A DNA stretch of 64,000 bases, taken from the NCBI GenBank assembly GCA_031263725.1, contig JAISFF010000007.1, forward strand, positions 18,522 through 82,521, given 5' to 3'. Made by a program: the position numbers and the translations under genes. The notes under the pieces are model-generated. The model was given only the letters and a program-made list of their open reading frames with translations. It made no database searches and had not been told where the DNA came from. This DNA is from Lysobacteraceae bacterium (GTDB taxonomy: Bacteria; Pseudomonadota; Gammaproteobacteria; Xanthomonadales; Xanthomonadaceae). Of the stretch, positions 55,921-63,954 are shown in pieces (the first letter of the stretch is position 1; every line of letters starts with the position of its first letter).

Positions 55921-57341
55921 GCACAGACAAACCTCCTCTGGTAGAACTGCCCCGCGACCTTCACTGGCTCAATTCGCCCACCTATACCCTGGCCGAGTGC
56001 AAGGGAGTGCCGGTTGCCTTGGTGTTCGTCAATGCGGCTTCGGTCTGGAGCATGCAGCGGCTGGATGAACTGGCGATCTGGCAGGCGCGTAATCCTGGGC
56101 GATTGCATGTGTTCGTGTTGCATGTGCCGCGTTTCGACATTGAACACGATCGCCAGTATGTGCTGAAGATGCTGCGCCGCTCGGGCGTGGCGCTGCCATT
56201 CGTCCAGGACGCAGGCTGGCAGGCATGGCGGCAATACGGCGTCAGTTCCTGGCCAACGGTGTTGCTGATCGACCGCGAGGGCCGCGAGAAAGAACGCCTG
56301 GTCGGGCTGGGCGACGAACTGGATCCGCGCCTGGCCGCGCTGGTCGGGCCGGCGCGGGCGAGTGGCCATTGGGAGACACTGCCGTTCCGGGAAAGCGATC
56401 CGGAAACGGAAGAGTCCATGCTGAAGTTCCCGGCTGGTATCGCCGCATCCCCGCAGCGTCTGTATATCGCCGACAGCGGACACCATCGCATTCTCGAATG
56501 CACATACGATGGCCGGGTCCGCCGCCAGTTCGGAATGGGAACGGCCGGGTTCCAGGATGGGCCGATGCATGTCGCTTCGTTCCATCGCCCCTGGGCGCTG
56601 GCCGTGGATCGCGACGTGCTCTATGTCTGCGATGCGAGCAATCACGCCTTGCGGCGGATCAGTCTCAACTCCGGCGAAGTCAGCACCGTGTGCGGCACCG
56701 GTCATGCCGGCAGGCCGGTGGAAGGGCTGGTCGTGAGCCCCAGCAAGAGTAGTCTGTATTACCCGCACGGGCTGGCGGCGGCCAACAACCAGCTCTACTT
56801 CGCGATGACGGGCGACAATCAGATCTGGCGATACGACCTGGGCCAGCGCCAGCTTCATCGCGAGGCCGGCTCAGGCCGGCTGGAATTGAACGATGGCAGT
56901 GCGATGCTGGCCGCATTCGCCCAGCCGGTGGACGTGGTCGTGGTGCAGAGAACGCTCTATGTCTGCGATGCGCTGGGTTCCGCGGTCCGCTTGGTGCAAT
57001 TGCAAAACCGCCAGGTGCAGACCCTGGTCGGCAAGCACCTGTGGGAATTCGGTTGCCAGGACGGTTCCCGCGCGGAAGCGCTGATGCAGTATCCGCAGGC
57101 GATCGTGCACAGTTCCGATTCACCCTTGCTATGGATCGCCGATGCCGGCAACCAACGCCTGCGCACATTGAGGTTGGGCGGCGGCATGCTGTCCACCGTA
57201 AACCTGCCGCGCCCCCTGAGCATTCCGCTGGGTCTGGCGGGAACCGCCGGCGTGGTGTGGATCGCGGAGGCGGGCGCGAATCGTATTTCCCGCTACGGTA
57301 TCGCCAGCGGCGAGCTGCAGGAAATCGAAATCATTGAATGA
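55917..57341 (+). CDS. thioredoxin-fold plus NHL-repeat protein without redox cysteines
   Basis: 474 residues. Residues about 25-150 have the TlpA/thioredoxin fold (VALVFVNAASVWSMQRLDEL, VSSWPTVLLIDREG), but at the usual CxxC site there is no cysteine: SVWSM takes its place. Residues about 160-470 contain at least four NHL-type beta-propeller blades (LYIADSGHHRILE, LYVCDASNHALRRI, LYVCDALGSAVRLV, LWIADAGNQRLRTL). The order resembles NHLRC2 and bacterial NHL-thioredoxins. No signal peptide is evident, so it may be cytoplasmic. It is overlapped by the phosphatase and uvrC genes. A binding or scaffold role is inferred. Confidence 0.82.
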   Translation: MSTDKPPLVELPRDLHWLNSPTYTLAECKGVPVALVFVNAASVWSMQRLDELAIWQARNPGRLHVFVLHVPRFDIEHDRQYVLKMLRRSGVALPFVQDAGWQAWRQYGVSSWPTVLLIDREGREKERLVGLGDELDPRLAALVGPARASGHWETLPFRESDPETEESMLKFPAGIAASPQRLYIADSGHHRILECTYDGRVRRQFGMGTAGFQDGPMHVASFHRPWALAVDRDVLYVCDASNHALRRISLNSGEVSTVCGTGHAGRPVEGLVVSPSKSSLYYPHGLAAANNQLYFAMTGDNQIWRYDLGQRQLHREAGSGRLELNDGSAMLAAFAQPVDVVVVQRTLYVCDALGSAVRLVQLQNRQVQTLVGKHLWEFGCQDGSRAEALMQYPQAIVHSSDSPLLWIADAGNQRLRTLRLGGGMLSTVNLPRPLSIPLGLAGTAGVVWIAEAGANRISRYGIASGELQEIEIIE

Positions 57342-59266
57342 ACAAGGTCGATGGCCCCGGATTCGATGGCAAGGCATTCGCGGCGGACCTGAGCACGGCA
57401 CCGGGCGCGTACCGCATGTATGCGGCCGACGGCAGCCTCCTGTATGTCGGCAAGGCGGGCGCGCTGCGCAAACGCGTATCCAGTTACTTCAATAGTTCTC
57501 CGAAGTCGCCGCGGACCCTGGCGATGCTGGCGCAGGTGGCGCGCATGGAGGTCACGGTCACGCGGACCGAGGCCGAGGCGCTGTTGCTGGAGAACCAGCT
57601 GATCAAGTCGCTGTTGCCGCGCTACAACGTGCTGCTGCGCGATGACAAGAGCTATCCCTATGTCCTGCTGACGCGCGAGGAATGGCCGCGCCTGACGCTG
57701 CATCGTGGTGCGCGTGCACTGCCGGGCCGCTATTTCGGGCCGTATCCCGGCGTGACGGTGGTGCGCGAAACCTTGAACGTGATGCACAAGTTGTTCAGGC
57801 TGCGCAGTTGCGAGGACAGCGTGTTCCGGAATCGCTCCCGGCCCTGCCTGCAATACCAGATCAAGCGTTGCAGCGGTCCCTGCGTCGGTCTGGTCGAAGC
57901 CGGCGACTATGCCGAGTCGGTGCATCGCGCCATGTTGTTCCTGGAGGGGCGCAGCGATGAATTGAGCAAGGAGCTGGTGCGTTTCATGGAGGCGGCCAGC
58001 GAGCGCCTGGAATTCGAGGAGGCTGCGCGCCTGCGCGATCTGATCGCCGGATTGCGCAGCCTGCAGGCGCGGCAATACGTGGATGGCCATGCCGCCGATC
58101 TGGACGCGCTGGGATGCGCGATGAAGGGCAGTTCGGCCTGCATCGTGCTGCTGGCGTTCCGCGATGGCCGCAATCTGGGCACGCGCGCGTTCATGCCCAG
58201 GACCAATGGCGAGGAAAGCCCGAACGAAGTGCTGGCCGCTTTCGTCTCGCAGTACTACGCCGAGCATCCGGCGCCTCCGGAAATCCTGCTGGATCGGGAA
58301 ATCCCCGACACGGGGCTGATCGAACAGGCGCTGGCCGAGGCGACGGGACGCAAGGTGGCGCTGAAATGGAATGTGCGCGGCGTGCGCGCGGGCTATCTGG
58401 ATCTGGCCTGCCGCAATGCGGAGATGACGCTGGCGACCGAACTGGCGAGCGCTTCGGCGCAGCATGCCCGCAGCGAAGCATTGCGCGGGTTGCTCGGAAT
58501 GGACGAGGCGCCGCGGCGCATCGAGTGTTTCGATATCAGCCATACGATGGGCGAGGCGACGGTGGCTTCCTGCGTGGTGTTCGATCCGGGCGGTCCAGTG
58601 CGGAGCCAGTATCGCCGCTACAACATCGGCGGTATCGAGCCGGGCGACGATTACGCGGCGATGCGTCAGGCCGTCGGGCGGCGTTTCCGGCGGGCGCTGG
58701 AAACGGAAGCGGCGAGGGAAGCCGCCGCGCAAGCCGCCATCGCGGCGGGCGAGCCGGTTCCGGCGCCGGGCGAGGCGGTGGAGGACCTTCTGTTTCCCGA
58801 TGTACTGCTGATCGACGGCGGTGCCGGACAATTGACCCAGGCGCGCCAGATGCTGGCCGAGCTTGGTGTCGAAGGCGTGCTCTTGGTCGGTGTCGCCAAG
58901 GGCGAGGAACGCCGCGCCGGGCATGAAACGCTGGTATTTCCCGACGGGCGCGAGGTTGCGCCTGGCGCGGCATCGCCGGCATTGCAGTTCATCCAGCAGG
59001 TGCGTGACGAGGCGCACAGATTCGCCATCACCGGACATCGCGGGAAACGGCAAAAGACGCGCAGCACCAGCCGCCTGGAGGATATTCCCGGCATCGGCCC
59101 GCGCCGCCGCGCTGCGCTACTGAAGCATTTCGGCGGTCTGGCTGGCCTCAAGGCAGCCGGAGAAGAGGAAATCGCGCGCGTCGAAGGCATCAATGCTGCA
59201 CTGGCGGCGCGAATCTACGCTAACCTTCATGGGTTGCCCACTTCCTCCCTGGGCAACCAGGATTGA
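57338..59266 (+). CDS. uvrC: excinuclease ABC subunit C UvrC
   Basis: 642 residues. The N-terminal GIY-YIG nuclease has GAYRMYAADGSLLYVGKA and KRVSSYF. The UVR domain (about 205-240) contains ELSKELVRFMEAASERLEFEEAARLRD in separate pieces. The RNase H-like second nuclease has CFDISHTMGEATVAS and VLLIDGGAGQLTQA. The C-terminal HhH pair is DIPGIGPRRRAALL and ARVEGINAALAARIY. It makes both incisions in nucleotide excision repair. Start overlaps the NHL gene; pgsA follows 11 bp later, the classic uvrC-pgsA linkage. Confidence 0.96.
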   Translation: MNKVDGPGFDGKAFAADLSTAPGAYRMYAADGSLLYVGKAGALRKRVSSYFNSSPKSPRTLAMLAQVARMEVTVTRTEAEALLLENQLIKSLLPRYNVLLRDDKSYPYVLLTREEWPRLTLHRGARALPGRYFGPYPGVTVVRETLNVMHKLFRLRSCEDSVFRNRSRPCLQYQIKRCSGPCVGLVEAGDYAESVHRAMLFLEGRSDELSKELVRFMEAASERLEFEEAARLRDLIAGLRSLQARQYVDGHAADLDALGCAMKGSSACIVLLAFRDGRNLGTRAFMPRTNGEESPNEVLAAFVSQYYAEHPAPPEILLDREIPDTGLIEQALAEATGRKVALKWNVRGVRAGYLDLACRNAEMTLATELASASAQHARSEALRGLLGMDEAPRRIECFDISHTMGEATVASCVVFDPGGPVRSQYRRYNIGGIEPGDDYAAMRQAVGRRFRRALETEAAREAAAQAAIAAGEPVPAPGEAVEDLLFPDVLLIDGGAGQLTQARQMLAELGVEGVLLVGVAKGEERRAGHETLVFPDGREVAPGAASPALQFIQQVRDEAHRFAITGHRGKRQKTRSTSRLEDIPGIGPRRRAALLKHFGGLAGLKAAGEEEIARVEGINAALAARIYANLHGLPTSSLGNQD

Positions 59267-59277
59267 GATCGTTGCGC

Positions 59278-59919
59278 ATGAAATTGACTGTCCCCACATG
59301 GTTGACGCTGCTGCGGATCGTGATGATTCCGGTGTTGATACTGGTGTTTTATTTGCCTTTCAGATGGACCAACTTCGCCGCCGCCGCCGTATTCGCACTG
59401 GCGGCGATCACGGATTGGCTGGACGGCTGGATCGCGCGCCGTTACCAGCAGCACTCGGCCTTCGGCGCATTCCTGGATCCGGTGGCCGACAAGCTGATGG
59501 TGGCGGTGGCGCTGTTTCTGATCGTGCAGGGACACCCTACATCATGGATGGCGTGCTGGGCTTCGGTCATCGTCGGGCGCGAGATCGCGGTATCGGCGCT
59601 GCGCGAGTGGATGGCCGAGATCGGGCAACGCGCCAAGGTCAAGGTGGCGATGATCGGCAAGATCAAGACCACGGTGCAGATGGTGGCCCTGTTGTGCCTG
59701 TTGTATTCGGTGAACCCGCATCAGCCCCGCGGCGAAATATGGATGGGCAATACGGTCTTTCATATCGGCGACTGGATGCTGGCCATCGCGGCGCTGCTGA
59801 CGCTCTGGTCGGGTCTGCAATACCTGTATGCCGCCTGGCCGGCGCTGCGGGCCGACGAACAGGCCGCGACGAAGCAGAAGGGGGAGCCTCATCCTGAAGT
59901 CGGGCTGCCTCGCGATTGA
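59278..59919 (+). CDS. pgsA: CDP-diacylglycerol-glycerol-3-phosphate 3-phosphatidyltransferase PgsA
   Basis: 213 residues. The CDP-alcohol phosphotransferase motif D(x2)DG(x2)AR(x8)G(x3)D(x3)D is seen as DWLDGWIARRYQQHSAFGAFLDPVADK in two parts. Four to five transmembrane helices. It makes phosphatidylglycerol phosphate. The ATG at 59278 gives MKLTVPTWLTLLR; an ATG five codons upstream overlaps the uvrC end. Last gene of the ten-gene run. In E. coli the next genes are glyW-cysT-leuZ, and tRNA genes follow here too, in rearranged form. Confidence 0.94.
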   Translation: MKLTVPTWLTLLRIVMIPVLILVFYLPFRWTNFAAAAVFALAAITDWLDGWIARRYQQHSAFGAFLDPVADKLMVAVALFLIVQGHPTSWMACWASVIVGREIAVSALREWMAEIGQRAKVKVAMIGKIKTTVQMVALLCLLYSVNPHQPRGEIWMGNTVFHIGDWMLAIAALLTLWSGLQYLYAAWPALRADEQAATKQKGEPHPEVGLPRD

Positions 59920-60502
59920 CTTCAAGGTCGCGGGTCGATTGCGTGCGCAGGGTCCATTTGCCGAGGCGATACGCCGATGTCGGGTGCAACGCTTGCCATT
60001 CCGGGATCGACCTGTTCGCTGCTTGGTGCTTCGGCGCGGATCGATCGGTTTGCCCGGCTCGGTCAGCAGATGCCCGATGCCATCATGTTGCTGCATCCAG
60101 GCGATAGAAGACGCGGCCGGTGAATTCCGGGCCATTGGGTGCACATGGCACGGAGATACCCAGCGACATTCGTTTTTGCTTGCTAGCCCATTTGCTTGCC
60201 CGCCCAGCAATAGCGGGAGTGCCAAGACCGGCTACCCTGGGTTGCCAGTTGTTTCGGCCTGGCCAGCCACTATGTCGGAGAATGCCAGGATAGTGGCTCC
60301 TGACTTGCCAGGGTTGGGACGAATCCTGGATTCGATTGCCGCTCACGCCCAGCTACAGTACGGAACCATCCGCACCCGCTATTCATGGTTATGGGCTGAA
60401 AACAATGGACTGAAGAGCCCCGGGTGCAAGCGGATTCCAGTGGACGTTGCTGGAATTAAAGAAGGCGCCAAAAGGCCCTATTTCTAACGACAGATCATGA
60501 AT
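59920..60502. other. 580-bp region without a recognisable gene
   Basis: Short frames on both strands lack family resemblance. Around 60140-60350 the sequence is less GC-rich and repeats short TTGCC and CCAGG words, including an imperfect inverted pair around GCCACTATG and GATAGTGGC. It separates pgsA from the tRNA genes that normally follow closely, so it is probably inserted or decayed sequence. Confidence 0.5.
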
Positions 60503-60578
<76 letters not shown>

Positions 60579-60592
60579 ACCGGAGAACGAGC

Positions 60593-60620
60593 ATTCTAAT
60601 GCCAAGTTTGAATCTGTCAA
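60593..60620 (-). promoter_or_regulatory. promoter of tRNA-Gly
   Basis: On the minus strand TTGACA (60620-60615) and TAGAAT (60598-60593) are separated by 16 bp, and the mature tRNA starts 14 bp further. The -35 is perfect and the -10 has one mismatch. Confidence 0.75.
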
Positions 60621-60776
60621 CCGCCTTGGCGCAATTTGTACCGGATTTGGATTTGCGTCATATCGCAATCGCCTATCGGTTAGAATAAGCCGCCGCCGTG
60701 GTTCGATCGCGATACCGCGTTACCAACAGTAGTTGGCCAAACCGCAACCATTGATGATTGCGAGCAAGATGACAGT

Positions 60777-60863
60777 GCCTGGATGGTGAAATCGGTAGAC
60801 ACAAGGGACTTAAAATCCCTCGGCCGCGAGGTCATGCGGGTTCGACTCCCGCTCCAGGCACCA
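60777..60863 (+). tRNA. tRNA-Leu (UAA anticodon)
   Basis: 87 bases with encoded CCA. Acceptor GCCTGGA/TCCAGGC, anticodon loop ACTTAAAAT (TAA), a long class II variable arm and T arm GGTTCGACTCC. Leucine is indicated by the variable arm, the anticodon and discriminator A. Confidence 0.97.
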
Positions 60864-60944
60864 AATCGAAGTTCAGACACTGATCTTGCCTCCTCGCAGC
60901 GGACGCCATGAAGCGATACTTTGATCGTTCTATGGAGGCTTCCT

Positions 60945-61004
60945 ATGCAACCCATTTCTCGTCGTCGGTACACAGGCGACTTCAAGGCTCAGGCCATTGC
61001 ACTA
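60945..61004 (+). mobile_element. truncated start of an IS3-family OrfA
   Basis: The ATG at 60945 opens MQPISRRRYTGDFKAQAIAL, the start of an IS3-group OrfA (HTH) protein. The match stops at about 61004, where a GGGCCTGTC sequence typical of another IS end begins. It is only a fragment and cannot be active. Confidence 0.6.
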
Positions 61005-61297
61005 GGGCCTGTCATCAATTACCTGGATAGGCGATGCTGGTTGTCCCCCGTTCTTTCCCCGGTCCTGCCATGACACGCCGTTACGCCCTGCGAGACGATC
61101 AATGGGATCGCATCCGCGATCTGCGCCCCGGCCGAACCGGCCATGTGGGCGTGACGGCCCAGGACAACCGGCTGTTTGTTGAAGCGGTGCTCTACCGTTA
61201 CCGCGCCCGGATCCCCTGGCGGGATCTGCCGAGCGATAAGGAAACAGAAGCCCCGGAAACGGGGTTTTGTTTTACCGGACGTTTGCGTCGGTTTTAG
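61004..61297 (+). mobile_element. IS5-family transposase remnant (N-terminal part)
   Basis: From the ATG at 61070 the frame reads MTRRYALRDDQWDRI, then GRTGHVGVTAQDNRLFVEAV and LYRYRARIPWRDLPS. This is the N-terminal domain of an IS5-group transposase (DUF4096-type), which ends abruptly just after RDLP. GGGCCTGTC at 61004 is a plausible terminal repeat. The complementary C-terminal half of a similar transposase lies at 24879-25118. The element is inserted in, or fused to, the IS3 fragment. Confidence 0.75.
61251..61274 (+). terminator. small terminator-like hairpin between IS remnant and tRNA-Cys
   Basis: Stem CCCCG/CGGGG with a GAAA tetraloop is followed by TTTTGTTTT. Confidence 0.6.
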
Positions 61298-61324
61298 GGT
61301 AAACTTTCAGTGCTGTTTCATCTT

Positions 61325-61398
61325 GGCCTGGTGGCAGAGTGGTCATGCAGCGGACTGCAAATCCGTGTACGCCGGTTCGATTCCGACCCAGGCCTCCA
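61325..61398 (+). tRNA. tRNA-Cys (GCA anticodon)
   Basis: 74 bases with encoded CCA. Acceptor GGCCTGG with CCAGGCC, anticodon loop ACTGCAAAT (GCA), T arm GGTTCGATTCC and discriminator T. An integrase remnant lies just downstream in convergent orientation, so this tRNA has probably served as an attachment site. Confidence 0.97.
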
Positions 61399-61416
61399 AG
61401 ATTTTCAAGCAATTGA

Positions 61417-61444
61417 CCCGCCTTTTGCGGGCTTTTTGTTTTTC
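61417..61444 (+). terminator. terminator of tRNA-Cys
   Basis: Stem CCCGC/GCGGG with a CTTTT loop is followed by CTTTTTGTTTTT, 19 bp after the tRNA. Confidence 0.8.
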
Positions 61445-61448
61445 GCAA

Positions 61449-61652
61449 TTATCGGGTCGGCGTGAATTTGGCGCCGCGCCGATCCCGAGTGTAGTACTCG
61501 GTCATGGCGGTCGACGAATACCCCAATTGCCTGTGTGCGGCACGCACATCGCCGGCGGGATCCCAGAGCGCAAAGTTCCAGATATGCGACAGCAGCACTT
61601 TCTCACGGTTCGCCCGAACGAAAATCGATCCGTCTTTGGTACGCCAAGTCAT
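61449..61652 (-). pseudogene. tyrosine-recombinase (phage integrase) remnant
   Basis: The end reads QLGYSSTAMTEYYTRDRRGAK and FTPTR, the catalytic-tyrosine box and tail of a tyrosine recombinase. Ahead of it stand FVRANREKVLLSHIWNFA, normally found in the N-terminal core-binding domain, so the central catalytic part (the R-K-H-R residues) has been deleted and the ends joined. It is inactive and lies directly after the tRNA-Cys terminator, as expected for the remains of an element integrated at that tRNA. Confidence 0.75.
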
Positions 61653-61844
61653 GTATTGACGTGCATCGGCTGGCTGGATCTTCTCTAGCGGTGCCGGGGG
61701 GGGCGTCGAAAAACTCCTTCAGCTTGGCCACTTCCTTCCGCTTGTCGGCGGTTGGCCGCAGGTCGGTTTACGCAAGCGGCTGATCTACAATTCTCTCCTG
61801 CGATTCCTTCGTTCCATTCATCGCGACGCCTCACAGGAGCACCC

Positions 61845-63140
61845 GTGGCACTTGGTTTATCACCCGATCTCGCGAATGCACGCATTGCCGTGATTGGACT
61901 GGGCTATGTCGGCCTGCCGCTGGCGGCCGCATTCGGTGCCAGGCATCCCACGCTGGGTTTCGAAATCGATCTGCAGCGCATTGAGGAGCTTCGCCAGGGC
62001 CATGACCGCACCCTGGAGCTGGATGCCGACGAGCTGGCCGCGGCTGCGCACTTGCGTTACAGCGCTGATCTGGCCGATCTGCACGCCTGCAATGTCTATG
62101 TGGTGACGGTACCGACGCCGATCGATGTCCATGAACAGCCCGATCTTCAGCCCCTGCAACAGGCCACCGGGTTACTGGCGAGGGTGTTGGACCCGGGCGA
62201 TCTGGTGATCTATGAGTCCACGGTATATCCCGGAACGACCGAGGAGGTCTGTGTACCCATCCTGGAGCAAGGTTCGGGACTGGTTTTCAATCGGGATTTC
62301 CATTGCGGCTACAGTCCCGAGCGGATCAATCCAGGCGATCGAGGCCGTCGGCTGAGCGATATCCGCAAGATCACATCCGGCTCGACTCCTGAAGTGGCGG
62401 AGGCGGTGGATCGTCTGTATGCCGATATCATCGAAGCGGGAACCTGGCGCGCTCCTTCGATTCGCGTGGCGGAGGCAGCCAAGGTGGTCGAAAACATTCA
62501 GCGCGATGTCAATATCGCGTTGATGAACGAGCTCGCGCTGATCTTTGATCGACTGGACATCGATACGCTGGATGTGCTCGAAGCCGCGGGAACCAAATGG
62601 AATTTTCTGCCGTTCCGGCCGGGACTGGTCGGCGGGCACTGCATCGGCGTCGATCCTTACTACCTGCTGCACAAATCGGAGAGCGTCGGCTTTCATCCGG
62701 ACCTGATCCATACGGCGCGGGCGGTCAACAATCGCATTGGCGCGCATGTAGTCGCGCGGGTACTGGACATGTTGCGCGAGAAGGGGAAGCAACCTGCAGA
62801 TGCCTCAATCCTGGTATTGGGCGTCACCTTCAAGGAAAACTGCCCGGATCTGCGCAACAGTCGGGCACTGGATCTGGTCGTGCAATTGTCCGCCAGCGAT
62901 GCGTGCGTGGAAGCCTATGATCCCTGGGCCGATGCGAACGAGGCGCGCAAAAAGGGCGGTGGACTGGAGTTGCTGGATGGCCTGGATGGCAGAACTTACG
63001 ACGCCCTGGTCCTGGCGGTCGCACATCGGCAGTTTCGCGACTACAGCGCCGCCTTTGTTCGCGGACTGCTGAAGCCGGACGGCGTGGTATACGACGTCAA
63101 ATCCGCCTGGCCGCGACAATGGGTCGACGACCGCCTTTGA
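61845..63140 (+). CDS. UDP-N-acetylhexosamine 6-dehydrogenase (WbpA/TviB-like nucleotide sugar dehydrogenase)
   Basis: 431 residues from a GTG at 61845 with AGGAG five bases upstream. The NAD Rossmann loop is VIGLGYVGLPLAAAF, the catalytic cysteine lies in LVGGHCIGVDPYYL, and VLGVTFKENCPDLRNS opens the C-terminal UDP-binding domain. ESTVYPGTTEE and YSPERINPGD are typical of the UDP-GlcNAc/GalNAc to uronic acid branch (WbpA, WbpO, TviB) rather than UDP-glucose dehydrogenase. The product would feed O-antigen or capsule. It stands alone between tRNA-Cys and tRNA-Val, not in a glycan cluster. Confidence 0.9.
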   Translation: MALGLSPDLANARIAVIGLGYVGLPLAAAFGARHPTLGFEIDLQRIEELRQGHDRTLELDADELAAAAHLRYSADLADLHACNVYVVTVPTPIDVHEQPDLQPLQQATGLLARVLDPGDLVIYESTVYPGTTEEVCVPILEQGSGLVFNRDFHCGYSPERINPGDRGRRLSDIRKITSGSTPEVAEAVDRLYADIIEAGTWRAPSIRVAEAAKVVENIQRDVNIALMNELALIFDRLDIDTLDVLEAAGTKWNFLPFRPGLVGGHCIGVDPYYLLHKSESVGFHPDLIHTARAVNNRIGAHVVARVLDMLREKGKQPADASILVLGVTFKENCPDLRNSRALDLVVQLSASDACVEAYDPWADANEARKKGGGLELLDGLDGRTYDALVLAVAHRQFRDYSAAFVRGLLKPDGVVYDVKSAWPRQWVDDRL

Positions 63141-63649
63141 TCCCGTTTTCGAACCGATTCGAAATGATGGAACCTGGATAATCCGTTATCCGGCATTTGT
63201 TCTTTGTATCGTGTGCTTGGCCGGCCTACCGTGGTGGGGAGCCACGGTCTTCGGGTTGCTGCGGTGGGTTACGAATGGATCAATCATTCGATAGCGCCCC
63301 GAGATCGTCTCGCACGATTTCCGTATCCATGTCGGTGGCGAAGAATGCACGCATGCCCTATCAGGCCAGCCTGTTCAACACTATCCGGAATGAGTTTCGG
63401 CACCTTGTCAGCGAACGCTATCCGCTCCCTGGCGGCGCTGTATCACTACCTCGAATCGGGTGAACTGTTGCGCAAACTGCCAGAACATACGGTGTTCAAA
63501 AACTACGGGGTGGACGCCAGCAGTGGCTCCTTCGTGTTCCCGACTGGGATCAGCCAGCTTGCGGTACTCGAAATTGCATTGAATGCCGTCGAAAATACCC
63601 AAAGTCAGTCACCTCAAGACTTCCGGGAATCGGGTAGGGTGGGCGCGGA
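63141..63649. other. region between the dehydrogenase and tRNA-Val, one possible small frame
   Basis: The best frame runs from an ATG at 63390 to 63653 (87 residues: MSFGTLSAN..., with YHYLESGELLRKLPEHTV). It has plausible amino-acid composition but no family I recognise and a poor ribosome site. An overlapping frame to 63463 (with MPYQASLFNTIRNEFRHL) could be the 5' part of the same gene before a frameshift. I cannot name it. Confidence 0.35.
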
Positions 63650-63678
63650 TTGACCCGAGCGCCGATGGCCTTTACCAT
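63650..63678 (+). promoter_or_regulatory. promoter of tRNA-Val
   Basis: TTGACC (63650-63655) and TACCAT (63673-63678) are separated by 17 bp, 38 bp ahead of the mature tRNA. Confidence 0.55.
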
Positions 63679-63716
63679 TCACCGTTCGCACCAGCGCCCA
63701 GCGCTGCGTCAACATC

Positions 63717-63791
63717 GGGCGGTTAGCTCAGCGGTAGAGCATTGCCTTCACACGGCAAGGGTCGCAGGTTCGATCCCTGCACCGCCCACCA
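63717..63791 (+). tRNA. tRNA-Val (CAC anticodon)
   Basis: 75 bases with encoded CCA. Acceptor GGGCGGT/ACCGCCC, D arm AGCTCAGCGGTAGAGC, anticodon loop TTCACAC (CAC) and T arm GGTTCGATCCC. The adjacent integrase start makes the 3' half of this tRNA the likely attachment core. Confidence 0.97.
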
Positions 63792-63815
63792 CATTGGAAT
63801 ACTGTGGTGTCCAAG

Positions 63816-63858
63816 AAAAGCCAATATCCTTAATAAAATCAAGGATGTTGGCTTTTTT
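63816..63858 (+). terminator. terminator after tRNA-Val
   Basis: Imperfect long stem AAAAGCCAA-ATCCTT with AAGGAT-TTGGCTTTT and an AT-rich loop is followed by TTTTTTAG. The sequence is AT-rich compared with the chromosome, in keeping with element DNA starting here. Confidence 0.75.
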
Positions 63859-63895
63859 AGTGTCTGAAAGCGTCCCAATCTGGCCATTGAAATCC

Positions 63896-63954
63896 GGGGG
63901 CAGTTGGGGGCAAATATGGGGGCAGGTTGTACCTCCTCTTATGGACATGCCCCC
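63896..63954. repeat. four GGGGGCA motifs, possible integrase arm sites
   Basis: GGGGGCA occurs at 63896, 63906 and 63918 in direct orientation, spaced 10 and 12 bases apart, about one helical turn. An inverted copy (TGCCCCC) lies at 63948-63954, directly abutting the integrase ATG. Arrays of this kind near attP serve as arm-type binding sites for tyrosine recombinases; that function is inferred. Confidence 0.45.

Noticed and set aside
59828..60487. Plus-strand frame of 219 codons after pgsA
   Set aside because: Its first part is out of frame within pgsA. The remainder has no family resemblance, no ribosome site and an uneven composition.
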